Assembly (NCBI RefSeq): GCF_011601265.1
Contig: NZ_JAAOLX010000004.1
Location: forward strand, 310,001-374,000
Reading direction: 5' to 3'
Length of the DNA stretch: 64,000 nucleotides
From: Iodobacter violaceini
Lineage (GTDB): Bacteria > Pseudomonadota > Gammaproteobacteria > Burkholderiales > Chitinibacteraceae
Under the pieces are notes generated by a model. That model did not search any database and was not told the DNA's origin. It worked only from the letters and a program-made list of their open reading frames with translations. The translations under genes and the position numbers were made by a program. This document shows positions 43,082-53,420 of this stretch, one piece after another. The stretch's first letter is position 1, and the number at the start of each line of letters is the position of its first letter.

Positions 43082-43993
43082 ATGACTGTTGAACATCAAA
43101 CCGCCCTGGGCGATGTCGCCGCGCGGCAACTGGCCATTGCCACCCGTACCGTGCCCCAGCTCTCTACCATTACCCCGCGCTGGCTGACGCATTTATTGCA
43201 ATGGGTGCCGGTAGAGGCCGGCATTTACCGCGTTAACAAGGTAAAAGACGCAGGCAATGTAACCGTAGACTGCTCGGCCCGTGACGAGCGCACTCTGCCA
43301 AACACCTTTGTGGATTACATCGAAGACCCGCGTGAATATCTGCTTTCAGCAGTCAATACCGTACTGGATGTGCATACCCGTGTTTCTGATCTTTACAGCA
43401 AACCCTATAACCAGATCAGCGAGCAATTGCGCCTGACCATCGAAACGATTAAAGAGCGTCAGGAAAGCGAGCTGATCAACAATAAAGAATACGGCCTGCT
43501 CCACAGCATTGCCCCTGGCCAAAGAATTAAAACCCGCACTGGCGCACCTACTCCGGATGATCTGGATGAGCTAATCAGCAAAGTATGGAAAGAGCCGGGC
43601 TTTTTCCTGCTGCACCCGCAGGCCATTGCTGCCTTTGGCCGTGAATGCACCCGCCGTGGTGTGCCGCCGCCGACTGTTTCCCTGTTTGGTTCGCAATTTC
43701 TGACATGGCGCGGCATTCCATTATTTCCATCGGACAAAGTGCCGGTTGAAAATGGCAAAACCAAAATTCTGCTGATCCGCACCGGAGAAAGCCGTCAGGG
43801 CGTAGTGGGCCTGTATCAGCCCGATTTACCAGGCCAGCAAACGCCGGGGCTGGCGGTACGCTTTATGGGCGTCAACCACAAGGCCATTGCATCCTATCTG
43901 GTATCGCTCTATTGCTCGCTGGCCGTGCTGACCGATGATGCGATTGCGGTACTGGAAGATGTAGAAACAGGCAAATACCATGAGTACAAATAA
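43082..43993 (+). CDS. Family 2A encapsulin shell protein (SrpI-like)
   Basis: A 303-residue HK97-fold protein that self-assembles into an icosahedral protein nanocompartment. I recognise the Family 2A pattern: N-terminal arm with ALGDVAARQLAIATRTVPQL, PRWLTHLLQWVPVEAGIYRV, the E-loop region VDYIEDPREYLLSAVNTVLD, and the C-terminal half with FGRECTRRGVPPPTVSLFGS and GVVGLYQPDLPGQQTPGLAV. There is no fused cyclic-nucleotide-binding domain, which separates it from Family 2B. The ATG at 43082 has AGGAG six bases upstream. Its end overlaps the cargo gene by 14 bases, so shell and cargo are translationally coupled. Related shells are described from Synechococcus elongatus and Acinetobacter baumannii, where they enclose cysteine desulfurase and act in sulfur storage. 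Confidence 0.93.
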   Translation: MTVEHQTALGDVAARQLAIATRTVPQLSTITPRWLTHLLQWVPVEAGIYRVNKVKDAGNVTVDCSARDERTLPNTFVDYIEDPREYLLSAVNTVLDVHTRVSDLYSKPYNQISEQLRLTIETIKERQESELINNKEYGLLHSIAPGQRIKTRTGAPTPDDLDELISKVWKEPGFFLLHPQAIAAFGRECTRRGVPPPTVSLFGSQFLTWRGIPLFPSDKVPVENGKTKILLIRTGESRQGVVGLYQPDLPGQQTPGLAVRFMGVNHKAIASYLVSLYCSLAVLTDDAIAVLEDVETGKYHEYK

Positions 43994-45626
43994 GCCGCTT
44001 GCAGAAGGGGCAGAGATTGCTGAGCTGACGGCGTGGCTCGCGCAGCAGGCCAATGCACTCTTTGGTGCACGGCCACAGGGCGAAGCCAGCGCTGCTGCAC
44101 CGCTGGCCGCACTGCATCCACAATCAGCAATTCCGCAAAGCTTGCAGCAAACGCCGCAGCAGCCAAGCCACGATCAACATCCTTTGCAGCACAACAGCCC
44201 GCCACTGGGTAATGCCCACGCGGTCAACCCGGCCGATTTTGGCCTGCCCAATGAGGATGAGCTGCGGGCCTTGCTGGCCCCGAAAACGGGCTTCTCCAGC
44301 CAGATACCCGCCTCGGCATCCGGCATCCGGCCGGTGCAGTATGCCGTGCCCAGTGGTTTTGCTGATCCTTTGCAAGCCCGTCCGGACGCCACCGCAGCCC
44401 CGGCGCTGGATGTGCATTTAATCCGCCAGGATTTCCCGATTTTACGGGAACGGATACAGGGCAAGCCGCTGATCTGGCTGGATAATGCTGCCACCACACA
44501 AAAGCCGCAGGCAGTGATCGACAGAATCAGCCACTTTTACGCGCACGAGAACTCCAATATCCATCGGGCCGCGCACGAGCTGGCAGCGCGTGCAACCGAT
44601 GCCTACGAAGGAGCGCGTGAGATTGTGCGTGGTTTTTTAAATGCACGGTCGGTGAATGAAATTATCTTTGTTCGCGGCACCACCGAAGGCATTAACCTGA
44701 TCGCAAAATCCTGGGGAGAAGCCCATATTGGCAAAGGGGATGAGATTATTGTCAGCCACTTGGAGCATCACGCCAATATTGTGCCCTGGCAGCAGCTTGC
44801 CGCTAAAACAGGCGCAGTATTGCGGGTGATTCCTGTGGATGATGACGGGCAGGTTTTGCTGGAAGAATACGCAAAGCTGCTTAATTCCCGCACCAGGCTG
44901 GTGTCGTTTACCCAGGTATCCAATGCACTGGGCACCGTGACTCCGGCCAAAAAGATCATTGAAATGGCCCATAGTGCGGGTGCAAAAGTACTGCTGGACG
45001 GGGCGCAATCCGTTTCTCATATGCGCTCTGATGTGGCGGCACTCAACTGCGACTGGTTTGTGTTTTCAGGGCATAAAGTCTTTGGCCCAACCGGCATCGG
45101 CGTGGTTTACGGCAAAGAAGAAATCCTTAATGACACCCCGCCCTGGCAGGGTGGCGGCAATATGATTAAAGATGTCACCTTCGAGCATACCCAGTACCAT
45201 GCCGCACCCACCCGTTTTGAAGCCGGCACCGGCAATATTGCGGATGCTGTTGGCTTAGGGGCCGCGCTGCAATATGTAAGCAATATTGGCATAGACCGGA
45301 TTGCCGCTTACGAGCACCAGTTGCTGATCTATGCCACCCGATTACTCAAAGGCATACCCGGCCTGCGTTTAATCGGTACGGCCCAGGACAAGGCCAGTGT
45401 TTTATCTTTTGTGCTGGAAGGCTTTGAAACGGCAGAAGTAGGTGCATTGCTGAATAAAGAAGGGATTGCAGTGCGCTCTGGCCATCATTGTGCACAGCCT
45501 GTTTTGCGGCGTTTTGGGCTGGAAGCCACCGTGCGGCCATCTTTGGCTTTTTATAATCATTGCGGCGATATTGATACGCTGGTTGCCACCCTGGTCAAAA
45601 TCCAGAGTGGCCGCAGCAGGCTGTGA
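43980..45626 (+). CDS. Encapsulated cysteine desulfurase (SufS-like) with N-terminal cargo-loading extension
   Basis: A 548-residue fusion. Residues 144-548 are a group II (SufS/CsdA-type) cysteine desulfurase: DNAATTQKP at the start, PLP lysine K366 in FSGHKVFGPTG, and catalytic cysteine C504 in RSGHHCAQPVL. It removes sulfur from cysteine, giving alanine and an enzyme persulfide. Residues 1-143 are absent from ordinary SufS and are rich in Ala, Pro, Gln and Ser, thus probably disordered; short ordered-looking islands are the amphipathic IAELTAWLAQQANALFG (13-29), NPADFGLPNEDELRALLAP (83-101) and GIRPVQYAVPSGF (115-127). In Family 2A systems this extension binds inside the shell. The start overlaps the shell gene; no SufE or SufBCD gene is adjacent. 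Confidence 0.93.
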   Translation: MSTNKPLAEGAEIAELTAWLAQQANALFGARPQGEASAAAPLAALHPQSAIPQSLQQTPQQPSHDQHPLQHNSPPLGNAHAVNPADFGLPNEDELRALLAPKTGFSSQIPASASGIRPVQYAVPSGFADPLQARPDATAAPALDVHLIRQDFPILRERIQGKPLIWLDNAATTQKPQAVIDRISHFYAHENSNIHRAAHELAARATDAYEGAREIVRGFLNARSVNEIIFVRGTTEGINLIAKSWGEAHIGKGDEIIVSHLEHHANIVPWQQLAAKTGAVLRVIPVDDDGQVLLEEYAKLLNSRTRLVSFTQVSNALGTVTPAKKIIEMAHSAGAKVLLDGAQSVSHMRSDVAALNCDWFVFSGHKVFGPTGIGVVYGKEEILNDTPPWQGGGNMIKDVTFEHTQYHAAPTRFEAGTGNIADAVGLGAALQYVSNIGIDRIAAYEHQLLIYATRLLKGIPGLRLIGTAQDKASVLSFVLEGFETAEVGALLNKEGIAVRSGHHCAQPVLRRFGLEATVRPSLAFYNHCGDIDTLVATLVKIQSGRSRL

Positions 45627-45628
45627 TG

Positions 45629-45666
45629 AATAAAGCGGCACCCGCAGCCGCGGGTGCCGCTTTATT
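45629..45666. terminator. Bidirectional terminator closing the encapsulin operon
   Basis: A perfect 17-bp stem (AATAAAGCGGCACCCGC / GCGGGTGCCGCTTTATT, loop AGCC) begins three bases after the desulfurase stop and contains the stop codon of the convergent Nudix gene. Confidence 0.92.
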
Positions 45667-46255
45667 CCAGGCTTTTGGCCAGCATCAGCAGCATTCCCGC
45701 TGTTGCCCCCCACACCACACGGCCATCATGTTCTAAAAAATTAGTAAAGCCGCGCTGGCCGTTGCGCTCTATCATCCGGCGCTCAAAACGGCGCGTATCC
45801 AGCAAAACAGAGAGCGGCAGCTCAAACACATCCGCCACTTCATCAGGATCAGGCATTAAATCAAAGCCCGGCTGCAACACCCCCACCACGGGCGTCACCC
45901 TGAAACGGCTGATGGTGAAATATTCAGCCAGGCTGCCCATCACCGCCACCCGATCCGGCGAAAGCCCAATTTCTTCCTGCGTTTCACGCAAAGCCGTGGC
46001 GATTAAATCTGCATCCTGCGTTTCATACGCACCGCCTGGAAAACTAACCTGCCCGGCATGGGTAGAAAGATGAGCCGCGCGCTCAGTAAACAAAACAGTC
46101 GGGCCATCAGGATGCAGTACCAGAGGAATCAGCACCGCAGCCTTACGGCTTTCCGGCATGACCTCTCCACCCAAATCACCAGCGGTTATACGTGCTGCAT
46201 CATCCAGTTTGGATTGCAGCCATGGGATCATTAAACCCGAGCTTGGCAAAATCAC
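45662..46255 (-). CDS. Nudix hydrolase, CoA pyrophosphatase type (NudL/YeaB)
   Basis: A 197-residue Nudix enzyme. The Nudix box runs GGAYETQDADLIATALRETQ then EEIGL, and it is preceded by ERAAHLSTHAGQVSFPGG, the signature of the CoA-diphosphatase (NudL/PCD1) group. Such enzymes cut CoA or oxidised CoA into 4'-phosphopantetheine and 3',5'-ADP. Translation probably starts at the GTG at 46255; an ATG eight codons later is possible. It converges on the encapsulin operon and is probably not related to it. Confidence 0.9.
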   Translation of the reverse strand: MILPSSGLMIPWLQSKLDDAARITAGDLGGEVMPESRKAAVLIPLVLHPDGPTVLFTERAAHLSTHAGQVSFPGGAYETQDADLIATALRETQEEIGLSPDRVAVMGSLAEYFTISRFRVTPVVGVLQPGFDLMPDPDEVADVFELPLSVLLDTRRFERRMIERNGQRGFTNFLEHDGRVVWGATAGMLLMLAKSLE

Positions 46256-46307
46256 GACAGTACCTGTTATTTTTGTTATTCATATTCTGAAAATACCACT
46301 TACCGGA

Positions 46308-49300
46308 TCAGCGCTCACGTAAGCGCTGCCCGACAGCACTGCCTAAAGACATAATCTTCGCATGATATGGCCATGCATTATCCAATGCTTTTTCACGCCC
46401 GGTCTGCTCTACTTTTTTGCATAAATCGGCCAGATTCTGCGCCCCCAGCTGAGCGGCCGCACCTTTCAATTTATGGGCACAGCTCACCACTGCATCCCCG
46501 TCGCCCGACTCAATCACCGTGCCCAGATTGGCCAGACACTCATCCAGTGTAGGCAGAAACAATTGAATCAGCTCATCCGTCATATCCATACCCAACATGG
46601 TTTTTAAATCTTCAAAGGTATGGTTAATACTGGCCATTTCTTTATCCAGCTCTTCATTACCCGCAGGCGAAGTCATATGATCTCCATTCAGAGCATTTAC
46701 AGCCTGCCCCTGTGACTGATTGAAAAAAAACCGCGATAAAACACGAATCAATTGCTCAGCACTAATCGGCTTGGCAATAAAATCATCCATGCCCGCCTCA
46801 TAACAACGATCTTCATCAGCTTTATACGCATTAGCGGTTAAAGCAACGACAGGCACCTTGCTTTGCGGCCCCGCCAAAGCACGAATCAGCGCAACCGAGG
46901 TATAGCCATCCATTTCCGGCATCTGGCAATCCATAAAAACCAAATCGTAATTGCCTTTCTGAACCTGATTAAGCGCTTCTAATCCATTATTTGCGACATC
47001 CACTTTACAACCCAGCTTTTGCAACATCATCATGGCCACTTTCTGATTAATCAGATTATCTTCAGCCACCAAAATATGTAAATCCAGTCTTTCTATTTCA
47101 TCTGCCGATAAACTGTCTGCCCAATCCGGTGCACTTTCACCGTGTTGTAAAGCCTCTTCAATACAATGCCGCAACTGTTTTTCCTCTGTAAACTTCGCTA
47201 AATAAAAATTCAGCGGATTAACTTTGCGGTGAATCTCTTCTGTCCGGCTCAAAATTAAATGAATAACTGGCAAGGCAGCGCCATGCAAATGATCATGAAT
47301 ACGGTGGCTTAAATCAACAGCTTCAAAACGCTCATCCATTATCACAAAGGCAAATTCTGTACAGTCCTGATTTAAGGCGGCCATGCCCTCTTCAGAATCA
47401 GTATAACAATGCGCATGCAGCCCAAGCCTTGCCAGAGTGATCGCAAGAGATTCGGCGTATACAGGAAAAGGCTCAAATACCAGCACTTTACGCCGCTGAC
47501 TATACACAGGCACCGGAGGCTCTGCAGGCACAATAGTAAATGGCACTTCAATCCAGAAATTAGCTCCTGCACCGGGCTGGCTTTCTACCCCAATTTGTCC
47601 TTCCATTGCATCAACCAGACGTTTACAGATAGATAAGCCCAAGCCCGTGCCGCCAAATTTGCGGGTCGTTGAATTATCTGCCTGGATAAACGGGCTGAAT
47701 AATTCATTCTTCACCTGATCAGATAAACCCAGCCCCGAATCTTTTATTTCAATCCGAATCATAACGCGCTGTGAATCAATCACCCCGCACAATACACGGG
47801 CAATAATATTTCCCTCCCCAGTGAATTTAATGGCGTTACTCATTATATTAACTAACACCTGACGTAAACGGGCTGGATCACCCATTAAATGCTCAGGCAC
47901 ATCAGGGGAAACAAGACATGCAATTTCTAATTTTTTTTCATACGCTCTGGGTGCAGAAAAAATAAACAGCTCTTCAATAAGATGTCGCAAATTAAATTCA
48001 ATACATTCCAGCTCCAGCCTGCCCGCCTCTATTTTTGCAAAATCCAGTAAATCATTCAAAAGTGATAATAAAGAATGGCCTGCCGTATGAATTGAATCTA
48101 CCAAATCCCGCTGCTGCGGGCTAAGCTCGCTTTCAAGTACTAAAGATGAAAACCCCAGTACCGCATTAAGCGGAGTGCGAATTTCATGGCTCATATTGGC
48201 CAAGAAATCGCTTTTAGCCCGGCTTGCCGCTTCTGCCAGCAGAATGGCGGCCTGTAAGGCTGCCTCATTAATTTTCCTTTCATGAATATCAATATTCACC
48301 CCAAGCATGCGCAAAGGCTTGCCGTCCTGACTAAAAGAACTTACCCGCCCCACGCTTAAAATCCAGCGCCAGTTTCCTTCCTTATTTTTCACTCTGAATT
48401 CAGCGGCACAAATAGCCAGCTCGCCACTAAAGTGCGCCTGCAATAATTTTCGGGCGGCAAGCACATCATCCGGATGCGTTAATTCAGACCAGCTGTCTAA
48501 GTGGGCCGGCATTTTTTCCGGATCATAGCCCAGTATTTCTGCCCATTGCCCGCCAAATAAAACCTCATTATTGCTGATATTCCAATCCCATATTCCGAGG
48601 CCCGCACATTGAATGGTTAAATCCATTCTTTTTCTGCTTTCATTTAAGGCGGCTTCATGTTTCAAAATTTCAGTAATATCTTCGTGCGAACCCACCATTC
48701 TGACCACTTCGCCTGATTCATTTTTCAAATGAACAGCCCGGCTGCGCACACTGACCCAATGCCCTGATTTATGTTTAAACCGGAGTGTCACTTCAAAGCG
48801 ATCCATTGCCCCATGATTAAATTCATGGGTTAAGTGCAAGAACCGCTTTCGGTCTTCCGGTTCAATCAGCCTGTCCCATGTGGCAAAATTGTTTTCTAAT
48901 TCATCATCTGCATAACCAAAATTTTCTTTCCACTGGGGAGAAAACCACACCTCGCCCGTTTGCATATTCCAATCCCAAATGCCTTCTTTAGCGGCCTGTG
49001 CGGCCAGAGAAAAACGCTCGCCTGATTCACGCAGTGCATATTCAGCCTCAATCACACGGCTCATATCAAAATCAATACCAATAACCCTTTCCGGGAAGCC
49101 TTTATCATCCAGAATTAATTTTCCATGCGTAGAGATATAACGCATTGACCCATCAGGCAAAATAATTTTCAATATTTCACTAAGCGATTCACCACCATGC
49201 AGCATGGCATGCATTGCACCATCAAACAGAATGATATCTGCCCGGCTGATACGGGCCGACCAGCTGGCATAATCAAGATAAAACGATATGGGGTCCAAAC

Positions 49301-50825
49301 CATACAGTGCATACATTGCACCATCCCAGCTTATTTTATTTTTATCTAAATGCCATTCCCATGTCGCTAATTTTGCAGATTCAATCGCCAGACTTAACTG
49401 CTCTTTGATTAATTTTCCTTCCTCTGAAACAGTGGTGTCATTGAGCAGACACATTATTTTCTGTTGATTACAAACGTAAAAAGCATTGAATTTAACTGTA
49501 AAAATAAGCCCATTCAGATCAAGCCCTTTCAGAACAAGTGCAGGATTTGTTACGTCAGACGATTGATTTTTTTCCGCACTTAAAAGACAGGATTCAAAAT
49601 CATGGTAATTAAAATCAAAAAACAACCTGAACACAGGCTGACCACACACATCCGCAGCCACCTGCTTAAAAAGCGCAAGTGCATAGTGATTGATACTGAG
49701 CACCAGGCCATGCCTGTCCAAAATAAAAGCAGCCCCGGGCATAGCATTCAACATAAGCTCTATTTCTTTATCCTGAACTTTCTTTTTATTTTCTTCATCA
49801 GTCTTATTTTTATTAACGATGTTTTTATTTAAAAACATATAATAAACGGTTGCGCACAACAAGCTCATCAGCACACCCAAAGCCATCATCCACACATAAT
49901 CATTTCTCAGATATAACTGATCAAAAGCCTGCTGACTGGATATTTTTAAAGTGAGCTGTTTTCCACCATAAGCAAACACCACTTCGCGATGGTATAAAGG
50001 AATGGCATAGTCCGGAGATGTCAGATCCCTCTGATATAAATTAACAGGCGCAGTTTTATTCTCTGAAATACTTAACTCACATTTAAATAAATTCGCGTAT
50101 TCACAATCAATCTTGTCCATCATTTTTTTTACACTAACCGGAATATAAACATACCCATGAAGAAAACCATTTCTATCAAATAATTTGCTGCTGTTTTTAT
50201 CCGTTAAATACCATGGGTAGAAAATTAAAAAATCAGCCCTGTGTAATTCTGACAAGCGCTTTGAAACAATTAACAACACATGGTCTTTTCCTGCGGATGA
50301 TTGCAAATCATTAACGAAATCTGTATATAAAGAGAAGTCATAGCCTCGAATTTCTTCTTTAAAAAGTCCAGGCTCCAGTGCTTCAACAATATACGCATCT
50401 GTATTTGTGCCGGAGATATCAGCCATTTTTAAGGGAATGCTTGCAAATTCATTTGCCCATTTTTCCTGATAACTGGCCCGGTCTTTGTCAGCCACCCCTC
50501 TGAGCAGGCCAACAGACAAAGCACCTGCTTGTGTAGCGGGCAAATCTAACAGCTGCACAGCGTATAAGAACCCGGACTGTGCGTCCCCTTTTCCGGTAAA
50601 TGCGCCTGCGCGCCGCAGACTCTCACCAAATGCGTTCATGTGATTTTGTACATCAGAAACATAGCGGGCGCTCATTTGCAAAAACGCAGCTTCTGCCCGC
50701 TCCGCATCCAGGCGATAGGAAAAAAAAGCAAAGATAGCGCTGATCAGTATTCCGGCCAGCCCGAGTAATACAGGGCCTGGCATTGTGGTTTTATTCCTAT
50801 TTAGCCGATGCAAAAAAGACTTCAT
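46308..50825 (-). CDS. Hybrid sensor histidine kinase: CHASE, four PAS, HisKA, HATPase, two receivers, Hpt
   Basis: A 1505-residue membrane phosphorelay kinase. A membrane helix (about residues 16-34), an extracytoplasmic CHASE domain (about 75-235) and a second helix (about 312-332) are followed by four PAS/PAC units (roughly 355-465, 485-600, 605-725 and 735-855). The kinase core has the phospho-accepting H880 in [12 protein letters not shown], and the G-box [15 protein letters not shown] receiver-like domain (about 1113-1220) has lost part of its acidic pocket, while the next (about 1250-1370) has D1299 in [13 protein letters not shown]-terminal Hpt carries H1451 in [12 protein letters not shown]. 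It is one of the unorthodox kinases that pass phosphate to a separate regulator; none is adjacent. The CHASE ligand is unknown. Confidence 0.93.
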   Translation of the reverse strand: MKSFLHRLNRNKTTMPGPVLLGLAGILISAIFAFFSYRLDAERAEAAFLQMSARYVSDVQNHMNAFGESLRRAGAFTGKGDAQSGFLYAVQLLDLPATQAGALSVGLLRGVADKDRASYQEKWANEFASIPLKMADISGTNTDAYIVEALEPGLFKEEIRGYDFSLYTDFVNDLQSSAGKDHVLLIVSKRLSELHRADFLIFYPWYLTDKNSSKLFDRNGFLHGYVYIPVSVKKMMDKIDCEYANLFKCELSISENKTAPVNLYQRDLTSPDYAIPLYHREVVFAYGGKQLTLKISSQQAFDQLYLRNDYVWMMALGVLMSLLCATVYYMFLNKNIVNKNKTDEENKKKVQDKEIELMLNAMPGAAFILDRHGLVLSINHYALALFKQVAADVCGQPVFRLFFDFNYHDFESCLLSAEKNQSSDVTNPALVLKGLDLNGLIFTVKFNAFYVCNQQKIMCLLNDTTVSEEGKLIKEQLSLAIESAKLATWEWHLDKNKISWDGAMYALYGLDPISFYLDYASWSARISRADIILFDGAMHAMLHGGESLSEILKIILPDGSMRYISTHGKLILDDKGFPERVIGIDFDMSRVIEAEYALRESGERFSLAAQAAKEGIWDWNMQTGEVWFSPQWKENFGYADDELENNFATWDRLIEPEDRKRFLHLTHEFNHGAMDRFEVTLRFKHKSGHWVSVRSRAVHLKNESGEVVRMVGSHEDITEILKHEAALNESRKRMDLTIQCAGLGIWDWNISNNEVLFGGQWAEILGYDPEKMPAHLDSWSELTHPDDVLAARKLLQAHFSGELAICAAEFRVKNKEGNWRWILSVGRVSSFSQDGKPLRMLGVNIDIHERKINEAALQAAILLAEAASRAKSDFLANMSHEIRTPLNAVLGFSSLVLESELSPQQRDLVDSIHTAGHSLLSLLNDLLDFAKIEAGRLELECIEFNLRHLIEELFIFSAPRAYEKKLEIACLVSPDVPEHLMGDPARLRQVLVNIMSNAIKFTGEGNIIARVLCGVIDSQRVMIRIEIKDSGLGLSDQVKNELFSPFIQADNSTTRKFGGTGLGLSICKRLVDAMEGQIGVESQPGAGANFWIEVPFTIVPAEPPVPVYSQRRKVLVFEPFPVYAESLAITLARLGLHAHCYTDSEEGMAALNQDCTEFAFVIMDERFEAVDLSHRIHDHLHGAALPVIHLILSRTEEIHRKVNPLNFYLAKFTEEKQLRHCIEEALQHGESAPDWADSLSADEIERLDLHILVAEDNLINQKVAMMMLQKLGCKVDVANNGLEALNQVQKGNYDLVFMDCQMPEMDGYTSVALIRALAGPQSKVPVVALTANAYKADEDRCYEAGMDDFIAKPISAEQLIRVLSRFFFNQSQGQAVNALNGDHMTSPAGNEELDKEMASINHTFEDLKTMLGMDMTDELIQLFLPTLDECLANLGTVIESGDGDAVVSCAHKLKGAAAQLGAQNLADLCKKVEQTGREKALDNAWPYHAKIMSLGSAVGQRLRER

Positions 50826-51220
50826 TACTCGCGGACTCTGTGAATGTTTGTTTTACAAACTGCACCCAATATGAGAAACCCAGGAAACAATCGGCCATTT
50901 CTGCCCAAGTCGGCTTAGCGGCGCTCTGAATGCTGCAAAGCCAGCTGAGAAGCACAACAATTTATGACTTATCAATATAGAGAGCACCAGGGCGGCTTGC
51001 CAGATAAAGACCAAAACTCATGACAAAAGCATTGCGCCCCCCGTAATAAAACCCCGAAGCCGTGGGCATATATATTTTCACTTCAGCAAACCCAAGTGAT
51101 TTATGCGTGTTTACACAGGCTTTTCGCTGCAATGCCACAAATATCTGTGTATTCACCTCGCAGTCGGGCGAAATATTGGGGATAATTCCCTATTCTCTTT
51201 ATTCCTTGGTTTTCGCCACG
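50826..51220. other. Gene-free region between the divergent kinase and metG
   Basis: About 395 bases holding the two divergent promoters. A 64-codon minus-strand reading (50962-51156) has no ribosome-binding site or recognisable family. I see no riboswitch, T-box or repeat in it. Confidence 0.5.
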
Positions 51221-53269
51221 ATGCCGCGCAAGATTCTCGTTACCTCAGCCCTTCCCTACGCCAACGGTGCGATTCACCTTGGCCACCTTGTTGAATATAT
51301 CCAAACCGATATCTGGGTGCGCTTTCAAAAGCAGCGAGGCAACCAATGCCATTACGTCTGTGCTGATGACACCCACGGCACGCCGATTATGCTGCGCGCT
51401 GAAAAAGAAGGCCTGACGCCAGAAGCGCTGATTGCCCGCGTACACGGTGAACACACCCGTGATTTCGCTGGCTTTCATGTCAATTTTGATAATTTTTACT
51501 CGACCAATTCGCCAGAAAACCGCGAGCTGGCTTACCGTATTTACGGCAAATTAAAAGAAGATGGCAAGATTGCCAGCCGCACTATTAATCAGCTTTACGA
51601 TCCGGTTAAAAACATGTTTTTGCCTGATCGTTTCGTAAAAGGCGAATGCCCGAAGTGCGCGGCTAAAGATCAGTACGGCGATAATTGTGAAGTGTGTGGC
51701 GCAACTTACAGCCCCACCGAACTCAAAAATCCGTACTCGGCTGTTTCAGGTGCCACACCTGAGCTGCGCGAATCAGAACACTATTTCTTTAAGCTGGGCG
51801 AGTGCGAAGATTTCCTGAAACAATGGACCACCACGCCCGGCAAGCTGCAAAAAGAAGCCTCCAATAAGATGCAGGAATGGTTTGAAGCGGGTCTTTCCGA
51901 CTGGGATATCAGCCGCGATGCGCCTTATTTTGGTTTTGAGATTCCGGATGCGCCAGGCAAATATTTCTATGTGTGGCTGGATGCGCCGGTTGGCTATATG
52001 GCCAGCCATAAAAACCTCTGTGATCGCCTGGGACTGGACTTTGACAGCTACTGGAATAAAGATTCTGATGCCGAGCTGTATCACTTTATTGGCAAAGATA
52101 TTCTGTACTTCCACGCGCTATTTTGGCCGGCGATGCTGGAATACGCAGGCTACCGCACGCCAACGGCCATCCACGCCCACGGCTTTTTAACCGTAGACGG
52201 CGCAAAAATGAGCAAATCGCGCGGCACATTTATTACCGCCGAATCCTACCTCAAACACCTGAACCCGGAATGGCTGCGTTATTATTTCGCGGCTAAATTA
52301 GGCAGCGGCGTGGATGATCTGGATTTAAATCTGGAAGACTTCAGCGCCCGGGTTAATTCTGATCTGATCGGCAAATACGTCAATATCGCCAGCCGTGCAG
52401 CGGGCTTTATCAGCAAACGTTTTGAAGGCCGCCTGCACGATGGCATTTTCACCGCCAGCGATTACCCGCTGATGGATCGCATCGTTGCGCTGCAAGGCCA
52501 GTTACAAGGCGCGGGTGAAAAACTGGCTGCGCTGTATGAAGCGCGTGAGTATGGCCGGGCCATCCGCGAAATCATGACGCTGACCGATGAAGTAAATCAG
52601 TACGTCGATAGCGTAAAACCTTGGGCGATGGCCAAAGACCCTGAGCAGAGCCTGCATCTGCACGTGGTTTGCAGCTTTTTGATCAATGCTTTCCGTATTC
52701 TGACTATTTACCTCAAGCCGGTGCTGCCTAAGCTGGCGGCAGATGTAGAACAATTCCTGAATGTGGCCCCGTTTACCTGGAGCGATGCCCAGGTCTTGCT
52801 GCTCGATCACACCATCGAAACTTACCAGCACTTAATGACCCGCATCGATCCAAAAGACATTGCCGCCATGGTTGAAGAAAACAAGCAAAACCTGGAAGCC
52901 ACCGCACCTGTGGCCAAGCCGGATTATGAAATCCCACCGATTGCAGAAACCATCAGCATCGATGATTTTATGAAAATCGATCTGCGCGTGGCCATGATTA
53001 CCGAAGCCAAAGCAGTAGAAGGCGCAGATAAGCTGGTGTCTTTAACGCTGGATATCGGCAGTGAAACCCGCCATGTATTTGCAGGCATCAAGGCAGCGTA
53101 CAAGCCGGAAGACTTGCAAGGCCGCATGACCGTGATGGTGGCGAATCTTGCCCCGCGTAAAATGAAATTTGGCGTATCAGAAGGCATGGTACTGGCTGCC
53201 GGAGGAGATGGTGGTTTATACATCCTCAGCCCGGACACCGGCGCCAAGCCTGGCATGCGCGTGAAGTAA
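51221..53269 (+). CDS. metG: Methionyl-tRNA synthetase
   Basis: A 682-residue cytosolic synthetase of the long, dimeric type. The HIGH motif appears as HLGH (19-22) and the KMSKS motif as GAKMSKSRG (K329-S333). The zinc knuckles CPKC...CEVCG identify the MetG1 type. The C-terminal 110 residues form the tRNA-binding dimerisation domain ([17 protein letters not shown]). The start at 51221 gives the usual [20 protein letters not shown]; the reading upstream to 51062 has no family similarity. Confidence 0.97.
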   Translation: MPRKILVTSALPYANGAIHLGHLVEYIQTDIWVRFQKQRGNQCHYVCADDTHGTPIMLRAEKEGLTPEALIARVHGEHTRDFAGFHVNFDNFYSTNSPENRELAYRIYGKLKEDGKIASRTINQLYDPVKNMFLPDRFVKGECPKCAAKDQYGDNCEVCGATYSPTELKNPYSAVSGATPELRESEHYFFKLGECEDFLKQWTTTPGKLQKEASNKMQEWFEAGLSDWDISRDAPYFGFEIPDAPGKYFYVWLDAPVGYMASHKNLCDRLGLDFDSYWNKDSDAELYHFIGKDILYFHALFWPAMLEYAGYRTPTAIHAHGFLTVDGAKMSKSRGTFITAESYLKHLNPEWLRYYFAAKLGSGVDDLDLNLEDFSARVNSDLIGKYVNIASRAAGFISKRFEGRLHDGIFTASDYPLMDRIVALQGQLQGAGEKLAALYEAREYGRAIREIMTLTDEVNQYVDSVKPWAMAKDPEQSLHLHVVCSFLINAFRILTIYLKPVLPKLAADVEQFLNVAPFTWSDAQVLLLDHTIETYQHLMTRIDPKDIAAMVEENKQNLEATAPVAKPDYEIPPIAETISIDDFMKIDLRVAMITEAKAVEGADKLVSLTLDIGSETRHVFAGIKAAYKPEDLQGRMTVMVANLAPRKMKFGVSEGMVLAAGGDGGLYILSPDTGAKPGMRVK

Positions 53270-53278
53270 AGCGCAATT

Positions 53279-53305
53279 AAACCGCCATTCGTGGCGGTTT
53301 TTTTT
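53279..53305 (+). terminator. Rho-independent terminator after metG
   Basis: A perfect 9-bp stem AAACCGCCA / TGGCGGTTT with a TTCG tetraloop followed by T. Confidence 0.95.
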
Positions 53306-53420
53306 GCTGATCAATCCCTTTGGCAAAAACTCAGTTTTAGTGCTCAAGCTTTCTGCGCCTGAAACAGGCTGCAAATGCTGAGTATTTTTTGCCTGACCCG
53401 GTCCCAACTAAAAGAGTCCT

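Noticed and set aside
43082-43993. Possibility that the shell protein is a phage capsid or a Family 2B encapsulin.
   Set aside because: There are no phage genes around it, no cyclic-nucleotide domain in the protein, and the neighbours (desulfurase with extension, serine acetyltransferase) are those of Family 2A.
50962-51156. 64-codon minus-strand ORF between the kinase and metG.
   Set aside because: No start signal or recognisable domain; probably a chance reading in a promoter region.
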